Below, in pieces: positions 48,564 to 60,939 of a stretch of DNA of 64,000 bases. The stretch spans positions 24,336,118 through 24,400,117 of the forward strand of contig NC_083639.1 in assembly GCF_963576545.1 (NCBI RefSeq). The letters are read 5' to 3'. Both the position numbers and the translations under genes were made by a program. Origin of the DNA: Limanda limanda. Taxonomy: Eukaryota > Chordata > Actinopteri > Pleuronectiformes > Pleuronectidae. Every line of letters starts with the position of its first letter. Within the stretch, counting starts at the first letter, position 1. Below the pieces are notes generated by a model. It was not told the origin of the DNA and made no database searches. It was given only the letters and a program-made list of their open reading frames with translations.

Positions 48564-49524
48564 CTCTAGCCCAATGAAGCTGGAGTGATTTCTGACCACG
48601 GTCGCATCTGCTGCCAATATTATCTGTCAATCAAAAGCCTGACTTACTTTTTAATTTCTTTTGGAACTACCGCAAATCAGATTTTATTCTTGAGGTCAAA
48701 TTTTAATTAAGACCAAAGACAAGACTAAAGGCAAAATCAGGGTTTCAACTGCCAATGTCTGAGAAAGTCTGTAACGCAACATTTGTAACTGTCTGGATTG
48801 TATGTATCGCAAATGCATTATATATGCATGTGCCAGAAAAGTCAAATTGATGCCAGTTTTGTGCACAGTAAGTATGCACTGCTTTCCATACAATAGTTTT
48901 TTTTTTTTTTAGATGTTTCAGCCTGGACCCAAGTGGTGGAGTGAAAAAGAACAAGTGAACAATGTCCCAAGCAACTTTGCTAGCATGGCGAAACACAACA
49001 TATAGGGAGTTTGTAAATGACTGGTTTATATGTGTTACATCCAACATCCGGTCCTGACAATTATATGGGTTTAAAGTTGATAAATTAAATCGTTTAGTTT
49101 GAAGGAATTATCATGGAGAATGTATTTCAATATAGTAAGCAGCTTCCTTGTCTTTCCATCTCTTTCAACATGACCGTAAATCGGAACTTTCAAACCAAAT
49201 ATATAATTCGACCGTGCATGTTAATGATCTCTGGAGAATGAATAATTTCCTTCTTTGGACTTCTCCCCTCACAAATATAAAATAAGCAAGTGTTTGTATA
49301 TCATCTGCAAAACACATTCATACTGTCAGCGGATGGAGTTTTGAGGACAACATCCCTTCAGTTCCATCCTCAGGACAAGCATAGTGAGCTGTTTGCTCCA
49401 TTCATTATTTCTCAAGGTGTAATTTAACGCAAACTGTACTTTCAAACCTGTTGATAAAATGCCATTAGCTACCAATACAGCAGCGGTGACCCTGGTCAGT
49501 TGCACTGTGCTCCTGCAACTGAGC

Positions 49525-49815
49525 ATTAAGATTCATTTTATTATCCCACACACATGCACAGATGCACAGGCACACTCATGCAAGGGGAAATTTAACCTCT
49601 GCTTTTAACCCATCTGGTGCAGGACACACAGAGCAGTGGGCAGCCGTGTATGGCGCCCGGGGAGCAGATGTTGGGGGAGTAAGGTGCCTTGCTCAGGGGC
49701 ACTAGACAGGATTTTTGGACAGATCAATCCAGGTTCGTCTTTTTGTTGTTTCTCCGTGGAGTCGAACCAGAGACGAACCAGAGACCTTTTCTGCCCATAG
49801 TCCACCGCCTCTCCC
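49525..49815 (-). mobile_element. tRNA-derived SINE, family 1, near full length, reverse orientation
   Basis: Reverse complement of the repeat at 9571-9890. On its own strand it begins GGGAGAGGCGGTGGACTATG and includes a pol III B-box-like GGTTCGACTCC, the shared body (CCCCGGGCGCCATACACGGC), and a 3' end GGGATAATAAAATGAATCTT. The head is shorter than in the 9571 copy (the TAGTGGCAGAAACTTGGAC segment is missing), while the body is well conserved. Confidence 0.75.
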
Positions 49816-50007
49816 TTATTCTGGAGACAGAAACGTAACTATGTTATGAGAAAGGAGGTGCTCTGTTGTTGGTTGTGTCCTGCCTGCTGCTACTGTAGCT
49901 GCCAGTCATACCAGCCTGTCGTCACAAATCACCAGGCTTGGCCAATCCAACGCTGTCGCCACCTCTGCCGCTGCAAGTGGCAGCTCTCACTTTAGCTGCA
50001 GCTGTAT

Positions 50008-50010
<3 letters not shown>

Positions 50011-50048
<38 letters not shown>
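50011..50048. repeat. GT microsatellite
   Basis: About 19 perfect GT units. Confidence 0.95.
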
Positions 50049-50049
<1 letters not shown>

Positions 50050-51673
50050 GGATTCCCCTCCATGTGTGTGACAAATGAGATTCCTCACGACAGCCCTGAT
50101 GAGACCTGAGGCCAAGTAGGGGATGGAGGGAACCGGACCAACTCTCAAACAGCTCCCTGGCCTCCAGGACACCACTAAGGCAAATCAGAGTCTAAACTAC
50201 CCCCCCCCCCCCGCTCCCCCACAAACCCACCCACCCATACCCCAAAACACCAGCCGCATTCTCCCAGTGTCTCTCTCTCTCTTCCAGCTGTCAGTCAGCA
50301 GAGAGGTGAGATGGAGAGACAGTGATGAAGAATGAGAGAGGGAGAGAGAGTAGAGGGGGTTGCTGCAGTCGTTTATGTTCACATCATTACAGGAAACACA
50401 TGGATGTGAATACTGGGGATGATTTGGCATATGTTTTCCGGAAACAAACTTCAGTGGCTAAAAGCCAAACTTTGTATCCGATTCCTGACATGTGGTGGAC
50501 TTGCATATATGCAGTGCATACCTCAAACAGCTCATTCATTCTGTCTGTGCAGATGAAATGTGTATCTCTTACTGAAATAATTGTATATTTTTTTTATCTA
50601 AGATTTCTTCTGATGTTGATTTCAATATAAAAAAACGTATGCAGGTAAATTAAAATCACTTGCATTTATTCTAAATCCAATTGTTTTAGTGAATTGGATA
50701 AGTGAATTCAACTGAGATGAAATTAAGTCAATAAAAGATGAATTGAATGAAATAGAAAATTATAGACAAAGAATTCCACCTAAATGGATAGAAATCAAGT
50801 ATTCTCAATAAAATGACTAGAACTTAATTAAACTAAGATGAATTCAAATGAATTGAATTGAATCTAAAGCCAGATAAAGAAAAATGAGGACAGCTGTGCA
50901 ATTACATTCAGTCCACCAAGAGCATGACTGGACGTCTGTAATCTGCCTGAATGCTGTAAATGGCGGCTCAGGACACAACCACTGTACTGATTATGAACTA
51001 AAGAAGAAGAGGACGAGGAGGGGATCTAAGGACAGAGAAGAAGAGTTGTGGATGAAGAAGTAAGAAAAGGCCATATGTGGTGGTGTACATCTGTTTCAAT
51101 TCCTATTAGTATCAAGAAAAGTTGTGATACGTAAAATGTTTCATTTTTCACATTTAAACTTGACAAACATCATACTGTAGTTTCACTGCCCCCTTCCTGT
51201 GGCACAGCAGAAGGATCACTGGAAAGTGTCTGAAATGGATTTGGAAAATTGTCTTTGTAAAAGTGACAGCTTACAGTTAGTGCTGGCTCAGGTGAGCCCT
51301 GGTTGCAAGAGGCCTGCCTGGAGATGTCCCATAATGCACTAAGCACACTCTGTCTCTCTCTCTCTCTATAGTAGACGATCAGTCTCCAGAGATTTGAAAG
51401 ATTCTGCAAACTTTAATCCAAATTTCGGATCAATTGAAGTAAATAGGTCATAAAGATAAAAACAGACTTGGGAAATAAAATCCCCAAAGACAGGACATAT
51501 CTACAAGACTTGACAAGAACAACACAGAGTGAGTTAAGGAAAAAATGGCAATCCTGAATATATCTACAATACAGCATCTCTAAAAAAGCAACGACTCAAA
51601 CACACAGCAATGACCAGATAGTGTGTCTGCTCCTCAAAACAAATCCATCCATGCACATACACAAACAGACATA

Positions 51674-51700
51674 AACACACACACACACACACACACACAC
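51674..51700. repeat. CA microsatellite
   Basis: About 13 perfect CA units. Confidence 0.92.
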
Positions 51701-51966
51701 AATGTCTATTGACCAGTATTTGTCACTTGCTATATATTTAGCTGGGAGCAAATGAGAGGCTTCAAGTTGGCGGCACACAGGCTTTTCTAGCTGCGAGTGT
51801 TAGGCCAGCTAGTGTTCACTCGACTTTGTCAATCCCCTGTCAACTTGTAGCTCTGAGACATATCCTCTCCAATGCACAAGAGACAAGCCTCCCCCACCCC
51901 AGCCCACCCCCGCTGCCCACTTCCTAATGCAGACCCACCAGGAAATGGCTGCTTACACCACCATCC

Positions 51967-52011
51967 ACAAACACACACACAAACATACACACACACACAC
52001 ACACACACACA
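51967..52011. repeat. CA microsatellite
   Basis: Interrupted (CA)n tract with ACAAAC and ATAC interruptions at its left end. Confidence 0.9.
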
Positions 52012-53390
52012 TCTCCTGACAAAAGCCTGCCTGTCCTCTCCATCATTACTCTGACAGCTTGGCAGAATCTTTCTTTCTCACTGCATACACAACATGTGGC
52101 CACTGAAACATCGTAGTAACACAGCAGTGCTCATGTTGACGGCTGCTCCTAGTTCTCCGTTGGATGTGATCTGCTTATGGAGCTCATTGTGCATTCACTA
52201 TAGTCCGAATTTGGTCATGAGGTTTACGTTCATGAGAGTGAGCAACACTGCTGCTAGGAATATGGATTCATCAACCAGTCCTGACTTATTTCAGGGCAAA
52301 GCTCAGTTTAGCAGCAGTCACCTTTACTGTTGAGGAAAACAACTTTGTTTTACTTGATTGCAAAATCTGATTAGATTTACTCACATTAATAGCAACTGCT
52401 GAACAGTGAAGTAGCTTCTCATTATTGCCCAAGAGTTCCCTTACGAAACTTTATCTTTGAATTATTCCATGTGAAATCAGCAAAATGTCAAAAAAATAAG
52501 CCCTATTTCACAATATTTAATAAAATGAAAAAGAATTCCTGGATTCCAAAAATGTTATAGTTATTTATTGACTCATATCACATCATTAGGGTTGGTGTTA
52601 ATTTGTTAAGTAGTTTGACGAAATAGTACTTTGACGTAGAAGTCAATCAAATCAGATGAATATGAATAAAAAAATTACTTCAATCCTACTGTGCAGGTAT
52701 ACTTCTGTTAGACATCCTAATCTTGTCCCATGGTTCTATTAATGTAAAGCACTTTTAAATATCAAACGTTTCTGGTCCTTCAGCCACAGTTTTAAGTTCT
52801 GAATTATTAATATCATCTGGCTCTATATAGGGCAGCAGTTAACTGTCATTTAATTTTTTTGTGTTAAAAACAACATTTTGCTATCCTTTAATATGGTGAA
52901 ATATGTCCTTTACAATTTACTAGTGCAGGTTGATATATCTAATGACCTTTTTTTGTCCATCTTACAGTCAACAACCTATCCAAAGAAAATTGATTAATTG
53001 AACAAAAATAGTTGCAGTTAATTCCATTTGTCAACTGACAAATGGATTGATTGCCAAATCATCTCTTTTGAAAATATAACAAAACAAAACCCAGCAGGGC
53101 TCATGATGAGGATAAGCGCTGTGTCCGGTTTTATTTGTCTCACGTTTGGTTGCATCAGAAACAAAACAACAATCTGTCCAAAACCTTCAGTGTTCCCATC
53201 CTCAGCAATTGCAGGTTCATCAGAAATGTATGTCATTCCTCGGAGAGTAGGAACCTTATTTACTTTAATATTGCTGTACTGTACTGTATCCATGTAGTGT
53301 AGTTGTTTGTGTTTTACCATACAGTACACTGTGTGGCTTTTGTAGAAGGGAGCAATCCACTGCAAACATAACTTTATTAGCTTTGCTCAC

Positions 53391-53457
53391 CTGAACCAGC
53401 ACAAAGAATCTTTTCTTCCATCTTTTCCACACATTTTTGCCAATGGTCCAAAGATAC
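53391..53457 (-). CDS. cadps: cadps exon 3: PH domain, first basic strand
   Basis: 67 nt. The first base completes the Gly codon of exon 2, then 22 codons [22 protein letters not shown], phase 0 at donor gtgagc. This is the start of the CAPS PH domain. The cluster [10 protein letters not shown] supplies the basic residues needed for PI(4,5)P2 binding. Compared with mammalian CAPS1 (LWAIGKN) one residue differs (Thr for Ala). Acceptor cccacag. Confidence 0.97.
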
Positions 53458-54541
53458 CTGTGGGATGTAAAGAAGCATTCAGTTAGACAAAGGACATTGC
53501 TGTATGACACTTCATGAAGCTGAACAGGATTAGGTTTTTTTCTTCTTTCAGCTTTGCCCTGACTGATGGCAGGCTGTAGTTACAAATAAAGGATTAATGA
53601 AGTAGTAGTGTTGGGCATCTACTGACACCCCCTGGTTAAACGTCATTACTGCAGTCAGTCACAGGTGCTGCAGTGCATAGATTTGAAGAAACCTAAATAT
53701 TACATTTAAAAAAGCATTTAGACCATTTAGGTTTGTTTTAATTGACATTCTTGACATGTGTCTAGTACTTGATTGACGTCCAACATGTCTCTATTGTCTA
53801 GACAAGATCCAAGTCATGAAGTCTCAGCTACATGACTTGGACAGCGACAAGAGGTAACAATGATGTCGTTGAAGTCATAGATCGGGATGGGGCTATAAAG
53901 CCATTTCCAAGAGAACTACGGGACCACCATGACTGGCTGTCCATCCAAATTAAGTTACCAGGCAAGAAGGTAGCTGACGTAGACCCAAACAATCACGTTT
54001 ACAGAGCTTCAGAAATCCTCCGTCAAAGATGGGAGGATCTGTCTGAAGCACGACCCTGTCAGATTGCCAAACCGCATTTATCATTTAGATTGATTTAGAT
54101 CAATATAGTTAAAAGGGTGTTAGGTCAACTTTTTTTGAAATGTGATGATTATTATTACATATAGTGATTTAAGAAATTGTGTGAAATGCATGTATGTGAG
54201 TATGCATGCATGTATGTATGGCTAGAGGGTTTGTTGAAACATGTTTGTGTAACAGAACCAAATAAAAGAAATCCATCTGCTCATGGGGCTCATGTGGGAA
54301 GACAGTCTGGTACTGAATGATGTGTCCAGTAAGGGGGGAAAAATGCAGTAGTAATATGGAGTACATGGGTCATTATACACACACATTGTCTAATTGTACA
54401 ATTTAAAACAACTGAAGTATTTTCTTCTCCTGCTCCTCCCCAGTTTAAATCACTTTGATATTTTCACTAGCCTGTATATGTGTCTCATACAGAATACATT
54501 ATATCTACACATGGAACTTGCAGGTAAGGGGACCTTGATAA

Positions 54542-54781
54542 GGGGCGGCTATAGACGGCTGTAGACGGTTGTCCACAAATCAGATGGTTTGTTCCAGCTT
54601 CTCAAATCTCCATGTTGATGTGTCCTTGGGCTACACACTGAACTCCAGACTGCCCCTGATAGCTGTGCTGTCAGTGTGTGAATGGGATGAGTGATACCCA
54701 AGTGCTAGATAGTGCTGTATGAGTGTGTGTGTGGGTGAATAAGTGAATGTGAACTGTAAAGTAACCGTCCATTTACCATTA
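54542..54781 (+). repeat. Old copy of tRNA-headed SINE-like repeat (family 2)
   Basis: Starts GGGGCGGCTATAGACGGCTG and contains GTGTCCTTGGGC and GTGTGTGAATGG. It ends GTAACCGTCCATTTACCATT, matching the tail of the copies at 16491 and 29441. The promoter-like head is strongly decayed and partly duplicated. Confidence 0.65.
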
Positions 54782-55089
54782 CAGGAGAAAACGTAATTAC
54801 AAAATCCAAAGCGACTTGAGTGAAGGAGAACAGCCTCGGTACAGTTAGACAGCTTTAACGAACTAGATGATTAAATCTGTTCTGACTGTGGCACCCATAT
54901 GTAGCCAGTGGAGGTTTATGAGCAGACATAACATGAGCAAGATGCAACACTTACTAATTAAATCGTTTATTTTTTCACATTCAACAAATAGCAAATGATC
55001 ACTATCTTATTCAGAAATGCAGCAGTCTTACATGAAAACATGATGCAGAAGGAGGTGGAAGTGTAGAGGGCTTTTATTGTAAAAGAACA

Positions 55090-55180
55090 TCTGGTAAGGT
55101 CTCAACCTTACCATACAAAGTGCCTCGAGATAATGCATGTTATGATTTGCAGCTATACAAATCAAATTTCATTGAATAAA
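55090..55180 (+). repeat. LINE 3' tail fragment
   Basis: Reads AGTGCCTCGAGATAATGCAT, then GCTATACAAATCAAATTTC and ATTGAATAA. This is the usual 3' end of CR1/L2-clade teleost LINEs ('CTTGAGATAATG...GCTATACAAATAAAATTGAATTG'). Only the tail is present. Confidence 0.65.
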
Positions 55181-56835
55181 ATCTGGATCTTGACTTTGCT
55201 CAGATCCAAACGCTCACACCACAAGAATGCCAACAACCCCCTCGCTGAGTTTGAATAAAATTTCACAAACTATGGACTCCTTGCAAGCAACAAGTAAAGT
55301 AGTGACCTTGTTTAAGTGTTGAGACTAAGAACTTGCCATCCTATCGCCCTGCCAGTGTCTATACTGCCCACTGGTGGTAACCCTTGTCCAGGATCAGAGT
55401 GCTGCTAGTAACAGTTAGTCCCCTGATGAATGTTTACAGAAACATTTTCTCTTTAACTCTTTGTGGTATCTTCAGATCTTGTGCTTCTCGGTGCACAGTT
55501 ATATGCCAGAGGGTTCTGTTGGCAAGTGTGTACCATGTTTGAACTAGAATAAGGCCAGGGGGGTTGTATGCCTCCGCCAACCAGTGCAATTTCTGTGTAT
55601 ATATTTCTCCATCCTTTTTTTCCATATTAATTTAAAGGTCACTGTAAACTTTGACAACTTAAACATAGTCACTTTATCTTTGTGTCCAAGTGACAACTGA
55701 TCAAAAGTCACAGTGACCTTACAAAACATAATGTTTTACCCTTAATTACAAAATATGCTTATTACCTTTTCATTTTCTTTATTTTTAAAAACAATGGTTT
55801 GTAAAACTTTTGCCATTCACTTTTCTAGTTCTAGTTGATCATTTATTTGTTAAACATGTGGATAGTTGGTGTCTAAGCTATTGGAAGAAGTAATGTAAAG
55901 ACTCATCAAGGTCCAAAAAGCAGAAGGTCCTGCTCACCTGTATAGGGTGAAACCAAGGTCAATGAATTCCACTAAGTAGTAATGCTGCTAATAAACCTTA
56001 AGCCAACTAACCTTGTCATGCATTCTTTGTCCATGAAAAGGTAGAGGTTTTCTATGAAAACTCCACAATGATAACAGTTATGTGGACTCTAAAATTATGA
56101 GCACACATTAAATATCAATGATGGAAAATGTATTTTAAAATTATAATTCTGGATCTAGTTGCTAAACAGAAAATTGCTATATATAAGATATGATAATGAT
56201 GAGTGATCATTTCTACACTAGCATCCTTTACTGGTCAGATCTGGTGCTGCAGGCACATATACATTAAGACAGTATATGGATTATGGTCTTGTTGAACCAC
56301 TCAAATAAGCATATTTATTGTCTCTCAAGTATTCCATTCCCAATCTTGAGTTGACATTTTTTTACCAACCAACAGAAAGCAAATGTTTAACGTTAGCTAA
56401 TTCAGAGTTCCACTTTTACTCACTCACAGTCGAGTATGAACCCTTTACATTTTGAATAACAGAAGACTAGGAAACCATCTACCTGCTCCCCGCTTAAAGA
56501 TAGACAGTTACTGTTTAGCATAGAGTGGACATAAATAACTGCTTAAATATCTCTCAGCACGTATTTGACAGACAGAGAAAGCTATCTTAGAAAAAAAGAC
56601 TGTTCTCATTTGCATCTCAACGTGAGTGAAAAATTGGATAAATAGAAAATAATCATGCTACACCTAGAGAAGTGAGACAACACTCGACTTTCTTGTACAA
56701 AAACTAAGATACGACATATTTGAACATTATTTAAATAAATACATTTTTTTAAAAAGAGCAAAACTTAGCCTCAGATGTCACCTGTCACTAACCAATACAG
56801 ACAGGACAGCAGACATCCATCAAAACCAAAAAAAC

Positions 56836-56884
56836 AAAAATCTAAAATCTAAAATCAAAAATCAAAAATCAAAAATCAAAAATC
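56836..56884. repeat. Short tandem repeat (AAAATCT / AAAAATC)
   Basis: About seven head-to-tail units alternating between AAATCTA and AAAATCA, giving an A-rich minisatellite. No coding or structural role is apparent. Confidence 0.8.
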
Positions 56885-57945
56885 TAAGCTATCAGATTTC
56901 ATGCATAATGTCATGATATTTATAAATGGGCCACACTCACTGCTGAAGGGAATATTTTACCGTTGTCAAACCTTTCCCAGAATTTCAGATTACTCAATGA
57001 ACTGGTGCAAACCAACATCCTACCACTTTGCAAGGACAGAGGATGTGGCAGTGTCACCCAGTCATGTCATTTGATTTAATGAATTAAACATTTATCCGCA
57101 AAATATTTATGTATCAGCTAAATCAATGTATCAACAATACATCCTGAGCTTCATTCCACCACTCAAGAACACATGGAGTGAACGGATTGCTGACAGACCC
57201 CATTTTTGTAGCTCTTTAAAATCCGGTGCTTATCAATTATCCCTTTGTATATGAATGGCCCTCCTATCAGGGGTAATTGGGGGATCAGTGTTTTGCCCAA
57301 GCTGGTAATTGATCTCTCAACTTTCGAGATTTGTGACTGAACCAGTCTCCCTCCTGAGCCACACTACCATCAAGTACTGGATGAACTGTCATCATTACCT
57401 CCCACAGAATAGAATCTATAAAAAGCTAGCTCATCCAAATGTCAATTGTTTGTTCTCACTGATTTCCAGTATAGCCTCCCTCTACTCAGTCCTCATCACT
57501 CAATTTAACAGATTGACGGACAACATCTTTTTATTCATTAGGAAAAAAAGGGTCCAAAAAATAATGAATCTGTAGATCTTGTCCAATTAGGAATAATCCA
57601 GATTTCTATTAGTAATAGTAATGAAGCAAGGCAGCTCCCTTGTGCCAACCCAAAGCTAATGTAGTGCTTCTCCAAAACAAGATCCATAAAACTGACTTAA
57701 AACCTTCTCCCTTTGATGTGTTAGTCAGTTTAACTCGCATGAGAACAGATATGGTCAATCATAGTAAATAGTCCCCTGACGTAAACAGGAAAATTATTGG
57801 GACCTCATTTTCAGGTCAGTTGCTCCCGTTTATAATACTGTTTCCTGCCACAGGGAGGCAGCAATGCACTTCTTAAATGTTTTATTTTTATATGTTTATT
57901 GATATTAAATGAATGAATCAAAATAGTCTTACTGCTATTTGCATT

Positions 57946-58057
57946 GTAAATGGTAAATTTATATTGCTCTTCTCTAGTCTGACCTCACCCATTCAAACAC
58001 ATTCATACAGTGCATCTATTAGTACCACCGTCTTTGTCAGTATCCTGCCACCCCCAG
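57946..58057 (-). repeat. SINE-like repeat, 3' tail only, reverse orientation
   Basis: On the plus strand it reads TAAATGGTAAATTTATATTG then CTCTTCTCTAGTCTGACCTC. This is the reverse of the '...AGACTAGAAAAGCGCTATA...CCATTTACCATTTA' tail of the family at 16491-16767. The tRNA-like head is missing. Confidence 0.55.
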
Positions 58058-58483
58058 TTGTGTTGCTTTGTAAATTATTTTTCATTGAAATATAGCTATG
58101 GGATAGATTTATATTTGTGTTTAATTTACTTGCGTTTTTTGTGTTGGTATTCTTTAATTTTCTTTATTAATATATATTATTTCCCACAATAAAAAAGTGG
58201 AAAGACAGATAAGGGAACAAAATGTGTGCTACTGACAACTGACAACGACATCCAGCTGTGATTGTGAGGGTCCAGCCCACAAGCATTTAAATTCAAGTAT
58301 ACTCACATAGCTGTTCCCAGTTATGTCTGATCCGCCTCCGATGCAGAGTGAAACTGAATAGAGCTGCAGTATGTTGGGGATGGCTTATTATGTACAGCTG
58401 GTATATTGAGTTATCAGCATGTCATCTGTTATGGTAAGATCCAAAGTTTGTCTCATAGAAAAATCACAGAGCCTCCATCTATT

Positions 58484-58600
58484 CATCCATCCATTCTCTA
58501 TAATGCTTATCTTTTGAGTGTCGTGAAGGGAACTGGAGCCTTTCCCAGCTGACACTGGGCGAGAGGCAGGGTACACGTCACCAGTGTAGCACAGGGCCAT
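58484..58600 (+). repeat. Abundant teleost dispersed repeat fragment (ATCCATCCATTCTCTATA type)
   Basis: Contains ATCCATCCATTCTCTATAAT, GGAGCCTTTCCCAGCTGACA and GGGCGAGAGGCAGGGTACAC in order, the well-known fish interspersed repeat found near LINE 3' ends. Truncated on both sides; no ORF. Confidence 0.7.
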
Positions 58601-59400
58601 CGTAGAGCCGATTATTGATATGGTATAAGAAGTTGAAAAAACACCAAAGGACACTACAAGATATTTTTAGCAAATTAAACAACAGACAAAACCATCTAAA
58701 GATTAGAAGACTCCACTCAGGTCTGACTGATCCAAACAAGGAAAACCAGCTGCGAGTAGTACTATCATGATCACCATCTGACATCAGACGCCTCCCCAAA
58801 GAGAACTTATATCTAATTAATGGTTAAGTTAATATTTGTCTTATTAGTGCCAATGTTTCCTTCAATGACAAATTAGACTGTCTTCTGTAAGAAATATCTA
58901 TTAGAAAGACATGTATCACTACAATGCAATGAACCTAAAGTTGAGCATTTGTATATGTGAAAAAGTATGAGTAGATCATGACTAAGAAGGTTGTCACTGC
59001 ACTAAAATTCTCACACATGAAAACACATCCTTATCATATTTCATCACTCTTGCCCAGGGGTGGACTGGCCATCTGGCATACCGGGCATAATCCCGGTGGG
59101 CCGTTGACCCAATGTGGGCCGGTCTGGTCCGCTATGTTGTTGTTTTTTTTTTTTTTCTTCTTCCTCTCTAAATTCCCTCCAATTGGGCCGGCCAATTGGC
59201 TACAGAGGGCTAGCAGTGTGTTGCCAGCATCGACACATATTATTGGTCTATTGTTTGTCATTGTCAATCAATCATGGGCTGACAGGCTCAGAGAGCCGTG
59301 ACAGTGCTGTCAATCACAACACAAACCAGGGTGGGGCGGGACCTCATGGCATTGGCGGGGGGAGTCGCGGGACGGGCTGCTGCTGAAACAGAAACTTAAA

Positions 59401-59586
59401 ATGGATAATAAGAGTAAAAAACGCATCGGGGAAAAAAAGCAGAAGTCTCTGGAGGTGGAGGCTGCTAAATGTGCCAAACTGACGGACCTATGTGGTGCCG
59501 GGTTCACTAGCCCAGCAGCAGCAGGTGCGCCGGGAGACGAGCGAGGAGGACTCGACAATGATGAGCGAGTGGAGGCAGACATGTGA
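59401..59586 (+). pseudogene. Possible N-terminal relic of a hAT (ZMYM-like) transposase
   Basis: 61-codon ORF inside the hAT element at 59055-60332, starting MDNKSKKRIGEKKQKSLE, followed by EAAKCAKLTDL. A basic N-terminus followed by an 'AAKC-KLTDLF'-like segment resembles the start of ZMYM/hAT transposases of fish. No catalytic DDE/RW region is present. Family memory only; a protein search is needed. It could also be chance. Confidence 0.4.
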
Positions 59587-59780
59587 GCGCGCATTTTCAA
59601 TTTTCAATACATTCTCCAAACTGGCTCGTTACTTGAGCAGCGGAGGTTGGCGTCGCACGCCTCTACCCACAGCGCACCTCTCTCTCTCTCTCTCACTCGC
59701 TGCCCCCTCCCTCCTGAGATGTGCAGGTCCCGGTGGCGTGTTTGCCGTCGGGGGGGGGCAGCGCGAGAGGTTGGTCTATC

Positions 59781-59831
59781 CCTCCGCAGGTTCACCTTCA
59801 GAAATCTTGTTACGACTTTTACTTCCTCTAG
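59781..59831 (-). rRNA. Fragment of 18S rRNA 3' end captured in a hAT element (non-functional)
   Basis: The minus strand reads CTAGAGGAAGTAAAAGTCGT, then AACAAG, a few diverged bases, and GGTGAACCTGCGGA. This is the near-universal 3' terminus of eukaryotic small-subunit rRNA (helix 45 region). Several substitutions lie in the normally invariant segment between AACAAG and GGTGAACC, and the GGATCATTA terminus is altered, so it is a decayed copy. The GC-rich sequence on its ITS1 side (59640-59780) may derive from ITS1; that part is inference. It is a fragment, not a gene. Confidence 0.85.
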
Positions 59832-60939
59832 AATAGGATAAGAGATAGTGTCTTATTTTGTGTGCCTATAGTATAGTGGTTATACTGTGGTTTATTAATG
59901 TTCTTGGGCAGACACAAGAGGCACTTGTTTATAGTTAATTAGAAGTTCAGATGCACTGGTCCATTACTATTTGAACCTCAGCATCTAGGGTTCAAAATTG
60001 GTAAAATTATACATTATATGCATATTGTTGTTGTAATTTTTCAGTCAGTTGAGATAAATCTTGAGGAGAAACATTTTGGGTTGTTTTGTGTCTGTATAGA
60101 CCTACTATAAAAAGCACTTTGCATTTTTAATTTTAGTTCTTGTACTTTTGATACTTAAGTACATTTCAACACCAGATACTTTTGATACTTAAGTACTTTT
60201 AATATGAGCTACTTTAAGACATTTAGAAGACATAAGTTACGTCAATTTAATGGCAGATGTGCTCGGCTAATTATGTGGGCCGGTCTGAGCCAAAAAATGC
60301 CCGGGCCGTTTTGTTCTCCCAGTCCAGCCCTGCTCTTGCCCCACAATTTATACTGTATACATTTGCATATAGCATGGGATCGATGGCTTTATTTTGGTCT
60401 GCATAAATATTTAATAAGAATTCCTTTCAAAAAAGAAATAAACAACATCCTACCATTCACTGTTACTAAAAATACAAAAAAGTACATGTAGTGACAGCTG
60501 TGCACCAAAAGGGAGAAGCAAAACCATGTATTTCAGGTAAAACTCCACCAAAAACACACAATTAAACAGTGCTTATTGATGATTATAGGGTACCAAAGCT
60601 AACTGTTGGATTTATCATCCATCTGTTAACCTCCTGAGTCAAACCAACATGATAAGTAGGCTACTTTAACTTAAATAAACCAAAATAGATTTTCTGGACT
60701 TCATACCGTAAAGAGAAAGATCTAACACCCTCTTTGGTTGACAACCAAAAGAGTTTACTTGCAATACTCAAGGACCCCCCAGAAAACATCTCTCCAGTGA
60801 TGTCTTTTCAGCAAATAATGCTTGTGATGATAAACGTTTCATGACATGAGTCGTGTTTCCAGAGTCGACGAAAGCAGCGGCACTCACTCATTCAGTAGTT
60901 CACAACAAGGAAATTTGACAATTTTTACATTAGGTTTTT

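Larger units (their letters stand above)
47198..53390 (-). other. Intron 3 (6.2 kb)
   Basis: Holds a hAT MITE (47933-48563), a full reverse copy of SINE family 1 (49525-49815), three CA/GT microsatellites, C-rich and GA-rich low-complexity stretches near 50203-50350, and a degenerate GAATT-rich stretch (50690-50870) like LINE tails. Nothing recognised in 48640-49520 or 52060-53390. Confidence 0.75.
59055..60332 (+). mobile_element. hAT-type DNA transposon, internally rearranged, 8-bp TSD
   Basis: Ends are CAGGGGTGGACTGG and CCAGTCCAGCCCTG, an imperfect terminal inverted repeat. Both ends are flanked by the identical 8-mer CTCTTGCC (59047-59054 and 60333-60340), the TSD length of the hAT superfamily. 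The 1278-bp body has a polyT run near 59141, a short ORF (59401-59586), and a minus-strand copy of the 18S rRNA 3' end (59781-59831). No full transposase is present, so it is non-autonomous. Boundaries and TSD are seen directly; family assignment is from TIR/TSD form. Confidence 0.88.

Noticed and set aside
57309..57575. L1-like fragment (YSVLITQFNRLTDNIFLFIRK)
   Set aside because: Faint resemblance to LINE-1 ORF2 C-terminus, but too short and diverged to call without a search.
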